A DNA stretch of 64,000 nucleotides, from contig CALAJV010000003.1 in assembly GCA_937922805.1 (NCBI GenBank), positions 372,001 to 436,000 on the forward strand, in the 5' to 3' direction. Both the position numbers and the translations under genes were made by a program. Below the pieces are notes generated by a model, which had not been told where the DNA came from, ran no database searches, and was given only the letters and a program-made list of their open reading frames with translations. The stretch comes from an uncultured Acidimicrobiales bacterium. GTDB lineage: Bacteria; Actinomycetota; Acidimicrobiia; Acidimicrobiales; SZUA-35. Shown here piece by piece: positions 17,823-26,103 of this stretch (positions are counted from its first letter, which is position 1; every line of letters begins with the position of its first letter).

Positions 17823-19172
17823 ATGAGCGACACGTACATGGGTTGGGACGGCAAGTACTACCCCAATCCGCCCCCTGACGGCTGGCATCAGGCTAGCGAT
17901 GGTCGTTGGTGGGCTCCGGGCACCGGCCCAAAGGGTTCGCTACCTGAGCCGACCGCCGCCGACAGTTCACAACCTATCCCGCCTGGCAACGACGTCGCCA
18001 TCCCCGCGATCAGTCGAGATCCGGAACGAGCAGGCACCTGGCCAACCTCGGGCGATTCAGCTGCTAAAGAACCGGTATCCGAAGGTGACGCTGTAAGATC
18101 TCAGATCCCAGCCGACCGTCGCATGACTCGGGAAGAATTTGAAGCAGCAAGGACGCAACGAGAAGCTAACCAGACGCCTGCCGCCGATAGCGCCGACGAT
18201 GGGGCGAACCCGGCGAACGGCAAACCACAGCGGGCCGAGCTTGCTCCCCGGGATCAACCACCAGCGGAAACAAACGAAGAAAACCCGTCGAATCCGTTAG
18301 AGACCATACTTCCCGGTCAGCGAACTCCGGCCATGTACGACCCCGACCAATCAGAACGTTCGAGCCAACCTGAATCGGTTGACCCAACCGCTCAGATGAA
18401 CAGCCAAACGACGATCCTGCCAAACAACATGAAGGCTGACTCAGCCTCAAAGGCTTCTTCACAGCCATCACCAAAACAGCCACCGCCAAGTACACCGGTT
18501 CCCCAACCGGCCTCGCTTGAGAACTCGACCAACGCAAAAGGCGAACCGTTCGTCCCGGCCCCACCCAATCCCAACGCTCGACCCCTGCCCATTGATGAGG
18601 ACGAGAAGAGCCTACTCGTCCCTATTGTCGGGAGCGCATTAGCCCTGTTGCTTTTGGCAGGCGCAATTTTCTGGTTCTTTGTGCTTAGGACCACCGATGA
18701 CGCTGACACCGCAACCTCGGAAAGCTCGATCACCACAACAACAGCGGTCGCAACTACCGACGAGCAATCCACAGTGGCCCCGACAACAACTGCGTCAACC
18801 ACATCGACGGCTACCACTACGACCACTGCGCCCACCTCCAGCGACACGACGTCAACTATCGAATCCGAAGAGGTGACACCAACCTCAGCCACCATTCCCA
18901 AAGCTCAAGTCGTTTCAAAATTTCGGGAGAGCCTGGCCAGTAACGGATTGAACTCGTCGGTACTGACCGACGACGACATCGTAAAGTTCGGTGAAGATTT
19001 CTGCTTCGTGGCCTCCAATTCGAAAGACAGATCAGAATACGACACCGAAGCACAAGCAGCAATCGACGATTCAGCAAGCCAGTTAAGCGACGAAGAGCTA
19101 CGGCTAATCATCGACACCGCTGTCGTTGTATCGTGTCCTGACCAGGCCGAACGGCTTAACGTGTCTGTCTAG
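17823..19172 (+). CDS. Single-pass membrane protein with DUF2510-like N-terminus and Pro/Thr-rich regions
   Basis: This 449-residue protein starts with G-W-D-G-K-Y-Y-P-N-P-P-P and D-G-R-W-W-A-P-G, the Tyr/Trp pattern of actinobacterial DUF2510-like domains. A Pro/Glu/Ser-rich cytoplasmic region of about 230 residues follows, with repeated Thr motifs (E-T-I-L-P at 160-164, R-T-P-A-M at 167-171, D-P-T-A-Q-M at 187-192, T-T-I-L-P at 196-200). Next are one membrane segment (about 264-288), a Ser/Thr-rich wall-spanning linker, and an external domain of about 100 residues with two Cys. No enzymatic function is visible. The layout resembles actinobacterial envelope proteins controlled by Ser/Thr kinases, which is an inference. 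It converges on the DUF1501 gene across a tandem repeat. Confidence 0.7.
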   Translation: MSDTYMGWDGKYYPNPPPDGWHQASDGRWWAPGTGPKGSLPEPTAADSSQPIPPGNDVAIPAISRDPERAGTWPTSGDSAAKEPVSEGDAVRSQIPADRRMTREEFEAARTQREANQTPAADSADDGANPANGKPQRAELAPRDQPPAETNEENPSNPLETILPGQRTPAMYDPDQSERSSQPESVDPTAQMNSQTTILPNNMKADSASKASSQPSPKQPPPSTPVPQPASLENSTNAKGEPFVPAPPNPNARPLPIDEDEKSLLVPIVGSALALLLLAGAIFWFFVLRTTDDADTATSESSITTTTAVATTDEQSTVAPTTTASTTSTATTTTTAPTSSDTTSTIESEEVTPTSATIPKAQVVSKFRESLASNGLNSSVLTDDDIVKFGEDFCFVASNSKDRSEYDTEAQAAIDDSASQLSDEELRLIIDTAVVVSCPDQAERLNVSV

Positions 19173-19193
19173 CAGCAACGGCTACAAGCATCG

Positions 19194-19257
19194 TTCGAAC
19201 AGCACCGCTTTCGAACAGCACTGCGTTCGAACAGCACTGCGTTCGAACAGTGTTTGC
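19194..19257. repeat. Four 16-bp tandem repeats
   Basis: TTCGAAC recurs at exactly 16-base spacing (19194, 19210, 19226, 19242). The consensus unit is TTCGAACAGCACTGCG; units two and three match it closely and the fourth diverges at its end. TTCGAA is itself palindromic, and CACTG...CAGTG near the end can form a short stem. The array lies between two convergent genes and is non-coding. Confidence 0.85.
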
Positions 19258-19269
19258 CGCTAAATCTGG

Positions 19270-20970
19270 TTAGAAAAGCCCGATGCCTTTAGGGCCGTTA
19301 GCCAGGACCGATCCAGACTCGATACCGAGCCATTCTTCGGCCAACGTCGCTAAGTAGCGGTCAAACGAAATAGTCGTTTTCAGGTTTCCGTTGCGATCAA
19401 GATCGGTGAGCGGCGATGGGTCACCGTGGCGACCAGGAACGATAGGACCAGCCAGCAGCATGGAGGAAGCCGCACCGTGATCAAGTCCACTGCCGTTTTG
19501 CTTAAGCCTGCGGCCGAACTCGCTTGAGGTGGCAACAAGGGCCCTATTGCCGAGACCAGCTGCATCCAACATTCCCATGAACCCGTTGATCGCAGCTCCC
19601 AACGTTTCCATTAGTTGGTTGTGCCGGCCTCGATGCCCCTCGTGGGTGTCGAATCCACCGAGCTGAGCGTGAATGACTTTGATCCCGATGTCAGCCTTGA
19701 TCAACTCGGCAGCCATAAACAGTTGACGGCCAAGCTGGCGCCCCTGTTGGATCATGGCCGAGTCGCCGTCCATCTCGCCGATGTTGCCGCTAATCGAATC
19801 GCCGATGTCGAACAGTCGATCCCATGATTCACTCATCGTGGCCGCCATTGGCCCACCACCGAAACCTCGGACCGCTGATCTATACAGCGGGTAAATCCAG
19901 TCATCGTTGGTTAGCACCCGAAGCTGAGACGGATGATTCAACGAAAGCGTCGGTGATTCTGAGTTGTAGAACCTAGGGGTGTGTCCAGCGACTGACAGCC
20001 CGGACACCGACGATCCGCCCGTGTTCACTCGATCGGCAAGGCGGGCCAAGAAACCTGACCGCTCCCCCGCCGCACCGGTAAGGTCGCCTCGTTCCCATCG
20101 CTCGGCCATCTCGAAGTGGGACAGCACGCCCTCAACCGGACCGACACCCTCCACGGTGGCGATCTGTCGATTAGCGATGGCGGCTAATCCAGGAGCTAAA
20201 CCGACCTGGCTGTCAATTGGCAGAACCGACTCGGCTTCGACTGCAGTGTTGGGGCGGGCGTCGTAATATGCGCCATCGCCGTAGGGCACGATCATTGACG
20301 GGCCGTCATTACCGCCAGCTAGTTCAATCAGGACCAAGACTCGTTGCTCGACTGGAGCTGGCACCAACAACTCGTTTGCCACTTCAATAAAATCAGTTAC
20401 GACGGTTTCAACATTTTGGGTGACGACATTGGCAGTCGAGACTGCCGGATTCGTGCCACTGACGTCAACCACTTTCGAAGCGAACGGACTTTGGCTAGAA
20501 ATAAGCGATTTGTCACCAGCTCCACTTCCTCGGAACACGCCGTAGCCGAGCGTGCCGACCGCAGCGGCGCCCTTCAAGAAACGTCGACGAGGAACTTTTT
20601 GAACTCGAGCCCGAGCTTCGGCCCGAGCCTTGTCGTCCATTGCCGTGCCGTAAGCTAACTCGCCGTAACCGTTGCCATGGCCGTCGCAGTCAAAACACTC
20701 TGAGCTTGCCTGATAGTGCGCAGCTTGGTCGGCCAACGCTTGGCTATTCATGGCGTCGGTACGATCAGAAGGCCCAGCCGGAATCATTCCAGGTTGAGGC
20801 ATGACTGCAGTCGAGTCTCGGTGGGCCGGCGGTGGCGGTGTCGTTGGGGCCGCCGGATTTGATGGTGGAGGAGGCTGAGCTGAAACTCCTGGAGCTGGCA
20901 TTTGAGCAGTGGGATCTGGCCGCTCTCCGTGGATATCGCCTGGTTCGTTCGGTTGACTTATTTGGCTCAT
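19270..20970 (-). CDS. DUF1501 family protein, Tat-type signal after a long N-terminal extension
   Basis: This 566-residue protein has a DUF1501 (sulfatase-like fold) domain from about residue 195 to the end, with L-I-E-L-A-G-G-N-D-G, G-F-D-T-H and T-S-S-E-F-G-R. A twin-arginine motif R-R-R-F-L-K at residues 128-133 precedes a hydrophobic stretch, so export by Tat is likely. Unusually, the motif is preceded by about 125 residues that are Pro-rich and contain C-F-D-C-D-G-H-G-N-G (C92, C95) and three D-x-T-x-x-M segments. DUF1501 proteins commonly occur beside DUF1800 genes, as here, where the ATG overlaps the DUF1800 stop by four bases. The biochemical role of the pair is not established. Confidence 0.85.
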   Translation of the reverse strand: MSQISQPNEPGDIHGERPDPTAQMPAPGVSAQPPPPSNPAAPTTPPPPAHRDSTAVMPQPGMIPAGPSDRTDAMNSQALADQAAHYQASSECFDCDGHGNGYGELAYGTAMDDKARAEARARVQKVPRRRFLKGAAAVGTLGYGVFRGSGAGDKSLISSQSPFASKVVDVSGTNPAVSTANVVTQNVETVVTDFIEVANELLVPAPVEQRVLVLIELAGGNDGPSMIVPYGDGAYYDARPNTAVEAESVLPIDSQVGLAPGLAAIANRQIATVEGVGPVEGVLSHFEMAERWERGDLTGAAGERSGFLARLADRVNTGGSSVSGLSVAGHTPRFYNSESPTLSLNHPSQLRVLTNDDWIYPLYRSAVRGFGGGPMAATMSESWDRLFDIGDSISGNIGEMDGDSAMIQQGRQLGRQLFMAAELIKADIGIKVIHAQLGGFDTHEGHRGRHNQLMETLGAAINGFMGMLDAAGLGNRALVATSSEFGRRLKQNGSGLDHGAASSMLLAGPIVPGRHGDPSPLTDLDRNGNLKTTISFDRYLATLAEEWLGIESGSVLANGPKGIGLF

Positions 20971-22193
20971 TGCAGCTGAAACTCCGGGCTACTTAGGGCG
21001 AGGCGCCACTTCAGATTCAGAACTCCCTCGGCACCGATTCCCTCTTCTTTTCCGTCGACACTGTTGATAGCGGCTAGTGTTTCGTCGCTAATCACCCAGA
21101 GCCCGCATCGATCCAGGATCTCGTCGACCGAGGCGGATAGAGCACCCGGAACTTGCTTATAGTCCACCGAGAAAATTACTTCCGAACGTCGAAGCAAAGA
21201 ATCAGGGTTTAGCCAGCGTGAGCCAACCGGCCAGCCGCCAACGTTTGGTGGTTCCCACGGCATTTGGCCTAAGTTCTTTGCTTGCCACAACTTCTCAGGA
21301 TCTAGCTTCAACACGTTGGCCAACGCGGTGTAGTACTCGAATCCCGTTCGAGGTCGGGCGTAGTGATCGGCCCAAAAGCGATCGTCCATCAAGATCTTGC
21401 CGACCAGCGGCTTGATTTCGAGGTTCTGCTCTTGCCACCAAATTCCGAGGGTGGCCTTTTCTTCGTCGCCCAGCTCGCTACCAACCAAGTGATACCAAAG
21501 CTTGCCAGCGATGCGGGACGCAGTCGCAGTTTGATCGCAGAGATGATCAACAATCGAGCTGAGATCCCAAACTTTTTCCTGACCAAAGAACGTGACCGGT
21601 TCGGCGTACCCGCGCTCCGGGTCGTAGCTGACCGCATACGAATCTTTGTCGACAGTCCAACCCGACATGGCCAGGGCCGCCGCCTTCACATCTTTCTCAG
21701 AGTAAAAGCCGACGCCGGTCGTGAACAGCTCCATAAGTTCGCGAGCCAAATTCTCGTTTGGTCTTTTACCGGTGGATTGCTGGGCGTTCAAGTAGCGGAT
21801 CATGGCCCCATCGACCATGAACGCTTGCAACAACGTGCGGAAGTTACCCAAAGCGTTTTCTCGGACCATGTTCATTTGGGTGGCAACGAGTTCTTGCCAG
21901 CCGACCGCGTACCGGTGGGTTGGGATCAGCGTGTGCCAGAAAAACATCATGCGATCTTGAAGGCCAGTGGGCTGATTAGCGATTCGACCCAGCCACCACT
22001 TGATTGCTTCATCGCTTTTATCTGACACTGGGGCTCGCCCGGCATCAGCAGGGGCGTTGACAATCCGCTGCACTGCGTCGGCTCGCTCAAGCCCAGCTAC
22101 TGAAGCAATCGCCTCAGGGTCAACCCGCATAGACGTTCTTCTAATAAGTTGCGCGGCTTTCGCCTTTTCTGGGTCTCTCTCCGCCAATCCCAC
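20967..22193 (-). CDS. DUF1800 family protein
   Basis: This 408-residue protein matches DUF1800: an N-terminal A-A-Q-L-I-R-R-T, then W-W-L-G-R-I, L-Q-D-R-M-M-F-F-W-H, the conserved N-E-N-L-A-R-E-L-M-E-L-F-T-T-G-V block near the middle, and P-P-N-V-G-G-W-P near residue 310. No signal peptide is seen with the GTG start at 22193. It is coupled to the DUF1501 gene by an ATGA overlap. The pair is conserved across many bacteria and is often linked to surface or export processes, but no reaction is known. The ORF is close to the usual family length of about 450. Confidence 0.85.
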   Translation of the reverse strand: MGLAERDPEKAKAAQLIRRTSMRVDPEAIASVAGLERADAVQRIVNAPADAGRAPVSDKSDEAIKWWLGRIANQPTGLQDRMMFFWHTLIPTHRYAVGWQELVATQMNMVRENALGNFRTLLQAFMVDGAMIRYLNAQQSTGKRPNENLARELMELFTTGVGFYSEKDVKAAALAMSGWTVDKDSYAVSYDPERGYAEPVTFFGQEKVWDLSSIVDHLCDQTATASRIAGKLWYHLVGSELGDEEKATLGIWWQEQNLEIKPLVGKILMDDRFWADHYARPRTGFEYYTALANVLKLDPEKLWQAKNLGQMPWEPPNVGGWPVGSRWLNPDSLLRRSEVIFSVDYKQVPGALSASVDEILDRCGLWVISDETLAAINSVDGKEEGIGAEGVLNLKWRLALSSPEFQLQ

Positions 22194-22283
22194 AGACCTA
22201 CTTTACATTCGTATGACACCGATGTGAAGCAATTTCACCTAATAAAACGAGAATTTGTTCCAGATTGGCCCGGGACTCAGCCG

Positions 22284-23822
22284 CTAGCTCGGCCAAGTCT
22301 TGGTTTCGGTGTGTTGCCCATACCACGCAAACCAGAATAGTTGTGGGACGACGACTCGTGGCGCTGACTCTCCGTTGGTCAACGTCACCTCATCGTCAGA
22401 CACATCGCCATCACTGACCGACCAGCTTCCGGTACTGATGCCAAGCCCGGACACGTCGAACCCTCGGGCTCCACCATTGGTGGGCACCAACAAGATCTGG
22501 GATGACCCGATTTCGAAAACATGGGGGCCCTCGTCGATCAAAGCGTCGACACCAACAGCAAGATGGGCGCCATCAAAGGTCAGACCGATGATCGAATCTT
22601 TCAACTCGAACGTGTCTGGAGTATCGAAGATGGGAAACCACGTGTCGGGATCCTCATAGTAGAAACGGTAGGCGCCGCCGGCGTCATACTCGTAAGCAAT
22701 CGGTGGTTGCTCTGGGTTCTCGAAGAAGATCGGGTCGGGAATATCTACCACCTCAGTGTCGGGATGGGTCTCAACCCATTCAGCCCATGTTGTAGTGAGC
22801 ACCGGATGCTGAACCAGTTCAGCATCGACTAGAGCGCCAGCCAACCCAACACCGGTTTGGTGACGCCACAAGGTATCGGTTTCGTTATCGACCATGATCT
22901 TGTTCGACTCGACCAACAAACCAGACGTTTGGAAGTTCAGAAGTTGTCCGTCGACTTCGCGTTCAAACAACAACCCCGATCGACACAACGTGCAGTAAAC
23001 CATGGCCACGTCGAGTCCGCCGACTACGTCGTTGGCCAACTCGTGATGACCCAAAATCCGAACCGGGTATGCCACCGCTTCACCGTTGACCGTGACGCCG
23101 AGGATCAACTCATCGTCGGTAACCCACTCAGCTTCTTGAACCGTAAGCCGGTCCGGGTTGTTAAGCTCCGGGATCCCGCCGCGCCCTACCCCACCCCACT
23201 GAATTTCGGCCAACAGTTGCCGATCGTCAACTTGGGCGAGCAGCTCGGCGAACTCCGGATCGATCGAACCGTACAATTGTTGTTTCCACCGGTCGTAGCC
23301 CGGGCCGGGATCTGGCCTAGTGTCGTAGACCCAGTTTCCATAGGTACGATAATCGTCGGTTCTGTGCCCCTGAGAAGCCAGGCCCGACAATGTCGTAAGC
23401 GATTGCACGGCTGCGGTATCAATTCGCGTCGAACGCCCGAGTCGGAAAATGTCGAGCAACCATGGCGCCCATCGAGCCTCTCCGGTTTGGCCCATTCCCC
23501 AGGCGACGATCGCTCCCCTGTCGCTATTCGGCTCTGCTAGGAATGTGTCGATTTGTTCTTCGAGCGGGAGAGCAGCAAACAGAGGATCAGCGGCGCCAAA
23601 GTCTCGTTCTGCGTTGACATCGTATTCAGGCTCAGCGGAAGCCCCGATCGAATCGGAGATGGTTTCGGCGTCTTCAACTGTTTCCTCCGAGGCTGGGTTG
23701 CCGCTAGCCCCGTCGGACCCCTCATTTGAGTCGGCGACGCAGCCGCTAGCCACTAGCCCGACAGCCAACATCATCGCCAAAACCTTTGACGTTAGCGTGG
23801 CGCGAACAGGTAGCGCACTCAT
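22284..23822 (-). CDS. DUF3179 domain lipoprotein
   Basis: This 512-residue lipoprotein has a signal peptide ending V-A-S-G-C (C28) and an acidic linker to about residue 65. A helical region of about 130 residues follows. Then comes a DUF3179 domain with G-E-A-V-A-Y-P-V-R-I-L, H-H-E-L-A-N-D, V-Y-C-T-L-C-R-S and L-W-R-H-Q-T-G. The paired Cys of the C-x-x-C and the following His give the family a suspected metal site, but its function is unknown. The gene lies just upstream of the DUF1800/DUF1501 pair on the same strand with a 90-base gap, so it may belong to the same operon. Confidence 0.82.
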   Translation of the reverse strand: MSALPVRATLTSKVLAMMLAVGLVASGCVADSNEGSDGASGNPASEETVEDAETISDSIGASAEPEYDVNAERDFGAADPLFAALPLEEQIDTFLAEPNSDRGAIVAWGMGQTGEARWAPWLLDIFRLGRSTRIDTAAVQSLTTLSGLASQGHRTDDYRTYGNWVYDTRPDPGPGYDRWKQQLYGSIDPEFAELLAQVDDRQLLAEIQWGGVGRGGIPELNNPDRLTVQEAEWVTDDELILGVTVNGEAVAYPVRILGHHELANDVVGGLDVAMVYCTLCRSGLLFEREVDGQLLNFQTSGLLVESNKIMVDNETDTLWRHQTGVGLAGALVDAELVQHPVLTTTWAEWVETHPDTEVVDIPDPIFFENPEQPPIAYEYDAGGAYRFYYEDPDTWFPIFDTPDTFELKDSIIGLTFDGAHLAVGVDALIDEGPHVFEIGSSQILLVPTNGGARGFDVSGLGISTGSWSVSDGDVSDDEVTLTNGESAPRVVVPQLFWFAWYGQHTETKTWPS

Positions 23823-23936
23823 CAGCGCCGGGTCTTTCCAGCTATGACGCTACGCATTGGGTCCTACTAACAAATCCCAGCTCATAGTAACTAAACCCGC
23901 GCCGCTGCGTTTCTGTTCCCAGTTTGGCTAGTCAAC

Positions 23937-25010
23937 TCAGGGTCGATTCGAAAATCGTCGACCTACCCGCTGTACCAGGCCAGCGAATCCATCGGGAGAA
24001 ACAAACGTTAACAGGATCAAACCAACTCCGAAAACGATCACGTCGTTATCGAGAAGCCCTCGACCATCATTTCTGATCAGGCCGCCAGCGATATCATTCA
24101 GCGTGGGAACAATCACAATGGCGATCACTCCATAGATGGCTCCGATGATGGCTCCGATTCCGCCTAGAACTGCAGCCGCATACAACCGGAACGACAGAAA
24201 CACGTTGAACTGCTCGTGACTGACGAATGGGAACAACACCACCTGCAAAGCACCAGCTGTCCCAGCCAAGCCAGCTGAATAGCCGAACGCACCTGCTTTC
24301 AAACGAACGATGCTTACGCCGAACGCGGCAGCAGCCGTTTCTCCATCTCGAACTGCTTGCATGGCACGCCCAATCCGGCCCCGTAAAAGATTCCGAGTTA
24401 AGGCGAAAACAGCGATGCACACCACCAGACAAAAGTAATAGCGGACAGCAATGGTTTGGCTGTCGGTAAGGCCAGTCCACGCCGGAGCGTCCAGCGTGTT
24501 CTCGATCGGACGGCCAGAGGTACCACCGGTGATTGACGGAAATCGTTTCGCCACCGACGGAAAGACAACGGCTAGCCCCATCGTTATCAGCGCCAAATAT
24601 ATTCCCTTGACCCGAAGAGCGATTAATCCGAGCAGCCAACCGAACAAGCAACAGGTTACGAAGCTGGCCGTTAAAGCCAACGGGTATGGTAGCCCGACCA
24701 AATCGACGAAGGCCCCCATGGCGAAAGCACCAAGCCCGACGAACGCTCCATGACCAAGCGAAATAAGTCCGGCCTTGCCGGTAGCAACCACAAGGCCAAG
24801 TACCCCAAGCGAGAGAACTAGCAGGCTGGCGTTTCGACGCAACGCAATGCTCTCGACCAAAAACGGCAAAATGAGGAGCAACAACCCGGCCGCGACAAGC
24901 ACCGTTCGATTTAGCGTGCGAACCCATTGGGGCCACCCAGCGTCAGCGGCCGCCTCCACTTCAGACCACAACGCTTCAGGTGATGCGGCGAGATCAGAAC
25001 CCGCTTTCAT
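23937..25010 (-). CDS. livM: Branched-chain amino acid ABC transporter permease, LivM type (copy 1)
   Basis: This 357-residue integral membrane protein has nine or ten hydrophobic segments and the LivM signature G-L-I-S-L-G-H-G-A-F-V-G-L-G near residues 84-97, plus the cytoplasmic loop R-G-R-I-G-R-A-M-Q-A-V-R-D that docks on the ATPase. The first 30 residues are an extra cytoplasmic extension. Its ATG overlaps the LivH stop by four bases. No ATPase gene follows, so it presumably uses LivF/LivG from the upstream part of the locus. The substrate may be branched-chain amino acids, but the family also carries urea, amides and other small molecules. Confidence 0.85.
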   Translation of the reverse strand: MKAGSDLAASPEALWSEVEAAADAGWPQWVRTLNRTVLVAAGLLLLILPFLVESIALRRNASLLVLSLGVLGLVVATGKAGLISLGHGAFVGLGAFAMGAFVDLVGLPYPLALTASFVTCCLFGWLLGLIALRVKGIYLALITMGLAVVFPSVAKRFPSITGGTSGRPIENTLDAPAWTGLTDSQTIAVRYYFCLVVCIAVFALTRNLLRGRIGRAMQAVRDGETAAAAFGVSIVRLKAGAFGYSAGLAGTAGALQVVLFPFVSHEQFNVFLSFRLYAAAVLGGIGAIIGAIYGVIAIVIVPTLNDIAGGLIRNDGRGLLDNDVIVFGVGLILLTFVSPDGFAGLVQRVGRRFSNRP

Positions 25011-25954
25011 ACCCGTTCGACTCGGGCGGTGCCGAACAAACCAGTGGGCCGGAACAACAACATCAACAGCATGGCCAACAGCGGAGGCAACAGGCTTAGT
25101 TCAGTGGAAAAGTACGGCACGTAGGCCGGCACCATCGTTTGGGTTAGTCCCACCACGAGCCCGCCGGCGACGGCGCCAACCGGACTGTCGAGGCCACCGA
25201 TGGTTGCTGCAGCAAACGAATAGATAAGAATTCGAATCATCAGAGTTGGGTCAAGAAATACCCGACCTGAGACCGAGACAAGCACGGCGGCCAAAGCACC
25301 AAGTCCCGCTGCCACTGCCCAACCCACCATCAGTATTCTCCCCGATGGTATCCCACAGAGCTGAGCCGAAGACCGGTTCGATGTGATGGCTCGGAACGCT
25401 AGGCCGATTTTGGTCCGGTGGAGAAAGAGTCCAAGTAAACCAAGGACCACCAGCACCGTAAGCCACACGCCGATCGACGCAAATCGGAGTCGAGCACCCA
25501 ACACAAACACAAAGTCATCCTGTTCGCTCGGAAACGGACTCGGGAACCGTCGAGAGTTAGTACCCCACAGCTCAATAACCAGCGCGTTAATAGCGATCAA
25601 CAAACCGATCGACACGTTGACAATCGAAAGCTCGCTCCGCCCTTCAAGTGGTCGGATCAAAAAGCGTTCCACTAACGCTCCGATCGCTACGCCGAACAGC
25701 ACAGCAGCCGCCATAGCAACGGGCGTAGGCCAAGGCAAACCTGGGATCACACCGATCAGTCCGGAACCGCTCAGAGCTAGCGATGATGGGGCAACAAACA
25801 GGAACCCGATATAGGCCGAAAGTGTTGCTAGCTCGCCCTGAGCAAAGTTCAAGATCCCGGTGGCGCGGTAGATCACCACTATGGCAATAGCGAGCGAGGC
25901 ATAGATGGTCCCGTTTAGGAGGCCATCAAACACTCGTTGAATAAAGAAATCCAC
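25007..25954 (-). CDS. livH: Branched-chain amino acid ABC transporter permease, LivH type (copy 1)
   Basis: This 315-residue permease has the LivH pattern F-D-G-L-L-N-G-T-I-Y-A-S near the N-terminus, I-L-N-F-A-Q-G-E-L around 34-42, the docking segment T-K-I-G-L-A-F-R-A-I, and T-I-G-G-L-D-S-P-V-G-A near the end. It is read from GTG 25954. It pairs with the coupled LivM and follows the binding-protein gene, separated from it by a strong hairpin that should lower its expression relative to the binding protein. It is clearly paralogous to the LivH at 29119-30189. Confidence 0.86.
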   Translation of the reverse strand: MDFFIQRVFDGLLNGTIYASLAIAIVVIYRATGILNFAQGELATLSAYIGFLFVAPSSLALSGSGLIGVIPGLPWPTPVAMAAAVLFGVAIGALVERFLIRPLEGRSELSIVNVSIGLLIAINALVIELWGTNSRRFPSPFPSEQDDFVFVLGARLRFASIGVWLTVLVVLGLLGLFLHRTKIGLAFRAITSNRSSAQLCGIPSGRILMVGWAVAAGLGALAAVLVSVSGRVFLDPTLMIRILIYSFAAATIGGLDSPVGAVAGGLVVGLTQTMVPAYVPYFSTELSLLPPLLAMLLMLLFRPTGLFGTARVERV

Positions 25955-26031
25955 GGGTTAGTTCAGCTCTACCTTCGATCGTGACTGGTGTCGCACCGAC
26001 AGACTGTGTAACTAGACGCAGTCCCAGACGC

Positions 26032-26065
26032 GCTTGGGGCCAAGGCCGAAACCTTGACCCCAAGC
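26032..26065 (-). terminator. Strong hairpin between the binding-protein gene and LivH copy 1
   Basis: GCTTGGGG (26032-26039) pairs with CCCCAAGC (26058-26065) and CAAGG pairs with CCTTG inside, with one mismatch and a CCGAAA loop. It lies 39 bases after the binding-protein stop. Such intercistronic hairpins often stabilise or attenuate the message, so that periplasmic-type binding protein is made in excess over permease. Confidence 0.65.
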
Positions 26066-26103
26066 ATTCTGACTATCTCAGGCCGTCAATGCGGCCAGGC
26101 GAA

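Noticed and set aside
19194..19257. 16-bp repeats as a CRISPR array
   Set aside because: The units are contiguous without spacers and far shorter than CRISPR repeats.
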